Made by a program: the position numbers and the translations under genes. The notes under the pieces were generated by a model. The model had not been told where the DNA came from, made no database searches, and was given only the letters and a program-made list of their open reading frames with translations. 9,468 bases of DNA from assembly GCA_905210415.1 (NCBI GenBank), contig CAJLWM010000068.1:1-9468 (forward strand), read 5' to 3'. This document shows, piece by piece, positions 5,598 to 9,468 of this stretch (positions within the stretch are counted from its first letter, which is position 1; each line of letters opens with the position of its first letter). This DNA is from an uncultured Prevotellaceae bacterium (lineage in GTDB: Bacteria > Bacteroidota > Bacteroidia > Bacteroidales > Muribaculaceae).

Positions 5598-7265
5598 ATG
5601 AAGACAGATATCCAGATTGCTCGTGAGGCTCGCCTTGAGAGAATTAATGTCATTGCTGAGCGAATGGGCATTCCAGCCGACGACGTGTATAACTATGGCC
5701 CTTATATGGCAAAGGTGCCATTGAAGCTTATCGATGAGGAGCGTTGTCGCAAGAGCCACCTGATTTTGGTGACATCTATCACTCCTACTAAGGCCGGTAA
5801 CGGTAAGACCACCGTGAGCGTGGGTCTGACCCAAGCGTTGTGCCAAATCGGCAAGAAGGCTGTGGCAGCCTTGCGCGAACCATCGTTGGGTCCTTGCTTC
5901 GGCATGAAGGGTGGCGCAGCAGGTGGCGGATATAGCCAAGTGTTGCCTATGGAGAACATCAATCTGCACTTCACTGGCGACTTCCATGCCATCACATCGG
6001 CTCACAATATGATCACGGCGCTGCTCGACAACTATATTTATCAGAACCGCAACACGGGGTTCGCTCTCAAGCAAGTGCTTTGGAAGCGTGTGCTCGACGT
6101 GAACGACCGCTCGCTGCGCAATGTGGTGACCGGACTCGGCAAATGGGTTGACGGTGTGCCTTCGCAAAGCGGATTCGACATCACCCCGGCGTCTGAGATT
6201 ATGGCGATAATGTGCCTCGCCACCGATTTCCAAGATTTGCGCCGCCGTATTGGCAAGATTTTGCTCGGTTATACTCTTGAGGATGAGCCGTTCACTGTAG
6301 ACGACCTCGGCGTGACTGGCGCCATCACTGTGTTGCTCAAAGATGCGCTAAATCCTAACCTTGTGCAAACCCTCGAAAACACTCCTGCATTTGTGCACGG
6401 CGGTCCGTTTGCCAATATTGCACACGGTTGCAACTCGGTGATTGCTACTAAGATGGCTATGACCTATGGCGACTACGCAGTCACAGAGGCTGGTTTCGGC
6501 GCCGACCTCGGTGCGGAGAAATTCTTCGATATCAAGTGCCGCAAGGCAGGACTTCAGCCAGCGTTGACCGTGATTGTGGCTACAGCACAGGGCTTGAAAC
6601 TGCACGGCGGTGTGCCAGAAAACGACATCAAGAAGGAAAATCTTGAGGGCATCAGCCGCGGATTTGAGAATATGGATAAGCACATCGCTAATATGCGCAG
6701 CTTCGGACAGAAGGTGGTGGTGACATTCAACCGTTTTGCTACCGACACCGATGCCGAGATTGCCCTCGTGGAGAAGCACTGCAAGGAAATCGGCGTTGCT
6801 TTTGCCGCAAACAACGTGTTTGTGGAAGGCGGTAAGGGCGGACTCGAATTGGCACGAATGGTGGTTGATACCATCGAGTCGGGCGAGGGAAAGCCATTGC
6901 GTCTGGTGTATGACGACGAAGACAACATCAAGGCCAAGATTGAGAAGGTGGCACAGCGCATCTATGGCGCATCTAAGGTGTCGTATTCATCGGTAGCCGA
7001 AAAGTTGATTAAGCAAATAGAAAAGCGCGGCATGGCACACTATCCTGTGTGCATCGCCAAGACACAATATTCATTTTCAGCCGACCCCAAGGCATACAAC
7101 GTCACATCGGGATTTGATATGACCGTGCGCGAGGTGGTAATCAACAATGGCGCTGAGATGATAGTGGTGATTATGGGCGACATCATGCGTATGCCAGGAT
7201 TGCCTAAGGATCCACAAGCACGCCGAATCGACGTGATTAACGGACAAGTGGAAGGCTTGAGCTGA
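5598..7265 (+). CDS. fhs: Formate--tetrahydrofolate ligase
   Basis: This cytoplasmic enzyme (EC 6.3.4.3) makes 10-formyltetrahydrofolate from formate, tetrahydrofolate and ATP, feeding one-carbon units to purine and related synthesis. At 555 residues it has the full family length. The ATP-binding loop is [12 protein letters not shown] (61-72), a variant of the usual TPTPAGEGKTT with Lys and Asn at two positions. It is followed by the highly conserved [20 protein letters not shown] (93-112) and [17 protein letters not shown] (121-137). Other conserved blocks include [51 protein letters not shown] and the C-terminal MRMPGLP. The ATG at 5598 fits the family N-terminus (MKTDIQIA). The gene appears monocistronic, with its own promoter, and is bracketed on both sides by related intergenic repeats. 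No other folate gene is in the window. Confidence 0.97.
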   Translation: MKTDIQIAREARLERINVIAERMGIPADDVYNYGPYMAKVPLKLIDEERCRKSHLILVTSITPTKAGNGKTTVSVGLTQALCQIGKKAVAALREPSLGPCFGMKGGAAGGGYSQVLPMENINLHFTGDFHAITSAHNMITALLDNYIYQNRNTGFALKQVLWKRVLDVNDRSLRNVVTGLGKWVDGVPSQSGFDITPASEIMAIMCLATDFQDLRRRIGKILLGYTLEDEPFTVDDLGVTGAITVLLKDALNPNLVQTLENTPAFVHGGPFANIAHGCNSVIATKMAMTYGDYAVTEAGFGADLGAEKFFDIKCRKAGLQPALTVIVATAQGLKLHGGVPENDIKKENLEGISRGFENMDKHIANMRSFGQKVVVTFNRFATDTDAEIALVEKHCKEIGVAFAANNVFVEGGKGGLELARMVVDTIESGEGKPLRLVYDDEDNIKAKIEKVAQRIYGASKVSYSSVAEKLIKQIEKRGMAHYPVCIAKTQYSFSADPKAYNVTSGFDMTVREVVINNGAEMIVVIMGDIMRMPGLPKDPQARRIDVINGQVEGLS

Positions 7266-7333
7266 CAACTTGATACAAACATATAATCCCAAATCGGTCG
7301 TTAGACCGTAAATGTGAGATTTTTCTACTGCTT

Positions 7334-7350
7334 GGAGCCTTTCGGCTTTT
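7334..7350 (+). terminator. Weak terminator-like hairpin after fhs
   Basis: AGCC (7336-7339) and GGCT (7344-7347) pair around TTTC, extendable by two G-T wobbles, and the 3' side runs into TTTT. The stem is short, so this is a weak candidate for ending the fhs transcript. It lies inside the long repeat. Confidence 0.3.
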
Positions 7351-7361
7351 ATAAGGCATCT

Positions 7362-7390
7362 TTTGATTGTTTTTAACTCGCAATAGTTTG
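7362..7390 (+). promoter_or_regulatory. Imperfect promoter candidate for the MG2/plug gene
   Basis: TTTG (7362-7365), an 18-nt spacer and TAGTTTG (7384-7390) resemble the Bacteroidetes promoter, but the -7 box is one base short of TAnnTTTG. If used, the leader would be about 118 nt and the promoter would be supplied by the repeat element. I see no better candidate between 7265 and 7514. Confidence 0.25.
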
Positions 7391-7514
7391 CTATTACTCA
7401 TTAAAAAGCTACCAAAATCTGCACTTCTAAAATTCCGAAATTCCACCAAGCCCTAACGACCGAATTGGGATAAACAATTTTATAAACCATAAATTCAAAA
7501 CACGCATAGGGATA

Positions 7515-9468
7515 ATGATACGACTCAATCACATTATTGCCACTATTTGCTTCTTGGTCGCCCTCTTCGACCTAAAAGCGCAACTGCCACAAGATTTCCG
7601 CAGCGAACAGATTGTGATTTGCCCCAATGGGCAAAAGTATGAAGCCGGCGACTCCATCGACGTGCAAGGAAAAGTAATCTGCCGTAGCGCACACAATATG
7701 GCAGCTCATAGCAAATATCTATACATCGAACTCATCAGCCAATCCGACTCTCTGATAGCGCGCCACAAAGTGTCGTGCAAACAAGATGGATATTTCAGCA
7801 CGCGCATCGGCATTGACCCACTACTGTCGCCTGGAGTATATTATCTGCGCGCCTACACCAATCTTATGCGCAATTTCAACTCAAAGAGTTTTTGCGAGCA
7901 GCCTGTGCTTGTAGATTGCGAATACCCCGATTTCAGCAATATAATATCCGAGAGCGACGACGTGCGATGCTCCATCCTCCCTCATGGAGGGCATCTGGTG
8001 AGCGGAGCGCTGCAGCACATCACCACACGACTCGCAAATAACCTCAACGATCCGATTGGTGACACTCCTATACACCTTCTTAATGCCGACGGCGACACCA
8101 TCACATCGGGCATTACATCACCATCAGGATTGGCTATGCTGAGTTTTGTGCCTGAAAACGGCATGAAATACTCCATTGCCACGAATATCGGCAACGTGTC
8201 TACAACCTTCCCCCTACCTGCCATCGACGACAGCAAACCTTTGCTACAAGCATCGATGAACGGCACGCTCGTGACTTTCAGAATTATCGGCAAAATCACC
8301 GACTGCGAGCATTTGCGCCTATACGCATACGACAGCACCAACGGAATATCAAGATTACAAACCGCCAGCACATCTGGCTCATTTCGCCTAAACCACCAGC
8401 CACAACTGCTGACCCTCTTCCTAACAGATGCTGACAACAACGTGCTGGCGCAGGCCTCCACAATCCCTGCACGGCAACAACGCACGCCCCTTGATATCAA
8501 GCTGCCCAAACAGGTATCTGCCGGAAAACCACTAAGCATCTCAATCGACGACAAATCAGCCACCGTGATAACTCGCCTGCTGCCAAGCACCACACGCTGG
8601 ACTCAACACGCCGAGAGCCAACTGTGCTACCTTTCCGACATTCAATCGCCCATACCGTTTCCAGAACGCTACTTCGAGCTCTCACCACGGCAACAAACAG
8701 CCGAATTGATGGCATGGATTGGCACTGCCTCGTTTATCCGTTTTAACCTCAAGGAGGCTATCGCCAACAACACCGCCATCTATCGTCACCTTCCAGAAGA
8801 TGTGATTGTCTTCAACGGCACTGTGATGCGCCCGTCACAGAAAGTTTTTGGCGAAGGCACAATTGTGGCATACAATACTGAAACCAATTCGCCCTACTAC
8901 TCCGACATCGACGGTGACGGACGATTTCATATCGCTGTTGACGACTTCACCGACGGCACGCAATTCTTTTTGCAACCTGCCGACCGGAAAAACGTGCCAC
9001 AAGCAATGATTGTAGACATCGACGACGACACTTTCCCTGCCACAGAAGTGTCGAAGCACTACACGCTCTCAAAGAACCGTTACGCGAAATCAGAAGTGAC
9101 TTACACTTCCAGAAATTTCCATAACCAACAACTTCCAGAAATCACCGTGAAAGCCCGTACTCACAAAAACGACGTAAAAACCACCGAAAGGTTTTACGGC
9201 AACTCTTACAAATCACAAGAAAGGATTGATCAACGCAACTATCGCAACCTACACGACATCATAAAGGATATGCCAGGATTATACATCTCCGTAAGCGAAG
9301 AAGAGATGGATGAAGATATGGATGACACCAATTCAAGCACCACCACCTCACTGTGGCAAAGAGCTTCAAAAGCCCCCAAAGCCACAACCAGGCATTATGC
9401 CATACTATCTACACGAGGCCACTCCACACTCAGCAAAAAGGCGGGGGAAGGCATGGAAAAGATCATGA
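7515..9468 (+). CDS. Secreted MG2-like / TonB-plug-domain envelope protein, 3' end outside window
   Basis: An open frame runs from ATG 7515 to the window end, 651 codons with no stop. Residues 1-22 are a signal peptide (HIIATICFLVALFDLKA before Q23). Residues about 25-130 resemble a macroglobulin-like MG2 domain (YEAGDSIDVQGKVICRS, then YLYIELISQSDSLIARHKV and SPGVYYLRAYTNLMRNF), as in Bacteroidetes envelope proteins that carry 'Y-x-x-G-D-x-I' and 'G-x-Y-x-L-R-A-Y-T'. Middle beta-rich domains are not recognised. After EITVKA (542-547) a TonB-receptor plug-like segment begins: YRNLHDIIKDMPGLYIS (576-592), then HYAILSTRGHSTLS (627-640). An acidic run (EEEMDEDMDD, from 595) and a Ser/Thr run separate its two halves. 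These proteins are presumed to sit in the periplasm or outer membrane; their function is poorly defined. The coding strand is C- and A-rich, unlike the kinase and fhs genes. Confidence 0.8.
   Translation, partial: MIRLNHIIATICFLVALFDLKAQLPQDFRSEQIVICPNGQKYEAGDSIDVQGKVICRSAHNMAAHSKYLYIELISQSDSLIARHKVSCKQDGYFSTRIGIDPLLSPGVYYLRAYTNLMRNFNSKSFCEQPVLVDCEYPDFSNIISESDDVRCSILPHGGHLVSGALQHITTRLANNLNDPIGDTPIHLLNADGDTITSGITSPSGLAMLSFVPENGMKYSIATNIGNVSTTFPLPAIDDSKPLLQASMNGTLVTFRIIGKITDCEHLRLYAYDSTNGISRLQTASTSGSFRLNHQPQLLTLFLTDADNNVLAQASTIPARQQRTPLDIKLPKQVSAGKPLSISIDDKSATVITRLLPSTTRWTQHAESQLCYLSDIQSPIPFPERYFELSPRQQTAELMAWIGTASFIRFNLKEAIANNTAIYRHLPEDVIVFNGTVMRPSQKVFGEGTIVAYNTETNSPYYSDIDGDGRFHIAVDDFTDGTQFFLQPADRKNVPQAMIVDIDDDTFPATEVSKHYTLSKNRYAKSEVTYTSRNFHNQQLPEITVKARTHKNDVKTTERFYGNSYKSQERIDQRNYRNLHDIIKDMPGLYISVSEEEMDEDMDDTNSSTTTSLWQRASKAPKATTRHYAILSTRGHSTLSKKAGEGMEKIM

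Larger units (their letters stand above)
7286..7471. repeat. Long copy of the intergenic inverted-repeat element (about 186 bp)
   Basis: Arms 7286-7304 (AT then CCCAAATCGGTCGTTAG) and 7453-7471 (CTAACGACCGAATTGGG then AT) are inverted copies with one mismatch in 19. The left arm also carries its own small hairpin, CGGTC-GTTA-GACCG (7295-7308). The interior of about 148 bp includes two small hairpins (AGCC-TTTC-GGCT at 7336-7347 and AATAG-TTTG-CTATT at 7382-7395). It occupies most of the gap between fhs and the next gene, begins 20 bp after the fhs stop, and shares both ends with the short copy at 5349-5404. It encodes no transposase, and I see no clear target-site duplication. It may be a MITE or a BIME-like dispersed repeat. 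Confidence 0.75.

Noticed and set aside
7237..7449. Minus-strand frame of 70 codons running through the long repeat into fhs
   Set aside because: It starts with TTG, overlaps the end of fhs, has no promoter and lies mostly within non-coding repeat. If the repeat is dispersed, this frame will recur as a spurious hypothetical gene.
7982..8593. Minus-strand open frame of 203 codons opposite the MG2/plug gene
   Set aside because: The plus-strand frame has a signal peptide, MG2-like and plug-like motifs and no stop over 651 codons. The antisense frame shows no recognisable feature.

Overview
The window looks like a chromosomal segment from a Bacteroidales bacterium, probably a gut member (Muribaculaceae, Prevotellaceae or a relative; the family is inference). 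The strongest evidence is three promoters matching the Bacteroidetes sigma pattern, TTTG then about 19-22 nt then TAnnTTTG. Two of them have exactly 19-nt spacers. Supporting evidence is start codons in AT-rich leaders without clear Shine-Dalgarno sites, TPR-containing sensor kinases, an MG2/plug-type envelope protein and a NamZ (DUF1343) exo-muramidase.

Layout. Positions 1-764 carry two minus-strand genes: the 5' end of a secreted NamZ-type exo-N-acetylmuramidase and, upstream of it, a YhcH/YjgK/YiaL-family (NanQ-like) sugar anomerase. A 282-bp divergent region (765-1046) holds promoters in both directions and an orphan hairpin plus T-tract that belongs to neither gene. Positions 1047-5347 hold a tandem pair of paralogous membrane histidine kinases with the same layout: signal peptide, periplasmic TPR-like helices, coiled coil, one membrane segment, HisKA and HATPase. 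The first is cut by an in-frame TGA at 1719-1721 and reads as two pieces (1047-1721 and 1725-3209). The second (3206-5347) is intact and overlaps the first by ATGA. No response regulator is present. Positions 5598-7265 encode formate-tetrahydrofolate ligase (fhs), with its own promoter and a leader of about 150 nt. The plus strand ends in a large secreted MG2/plug-domain protein (7515 to the window edge) that is cut off by the window.

The most unusual structure is a pair of related intergenic repeats, one directly after the second kinase (5349-5404) and one directly after fhs (7286-7471). They share nearly identical outer arms, and each arm set is an inverted repeat. The short copy lacks the interior of the long copy. 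In sampled rows the plus strand changes from G-rich (before about 7.26 kb) to C-rich (the MG2/plug gene) at the long repeat, which suggests a rearrangement boundary, a replication-strand change or acquired DNA.

The NamZ/YhcH pair suggests amino-sugar or peptidoglycan-fragment metabolism. The kinases sense an unknown envelope signal. Fhs supplies one-carbon units. Nothing in the sequence links these three modules beyond proximity. I found no tRNA, rRNA, CRISPR array or transposase.
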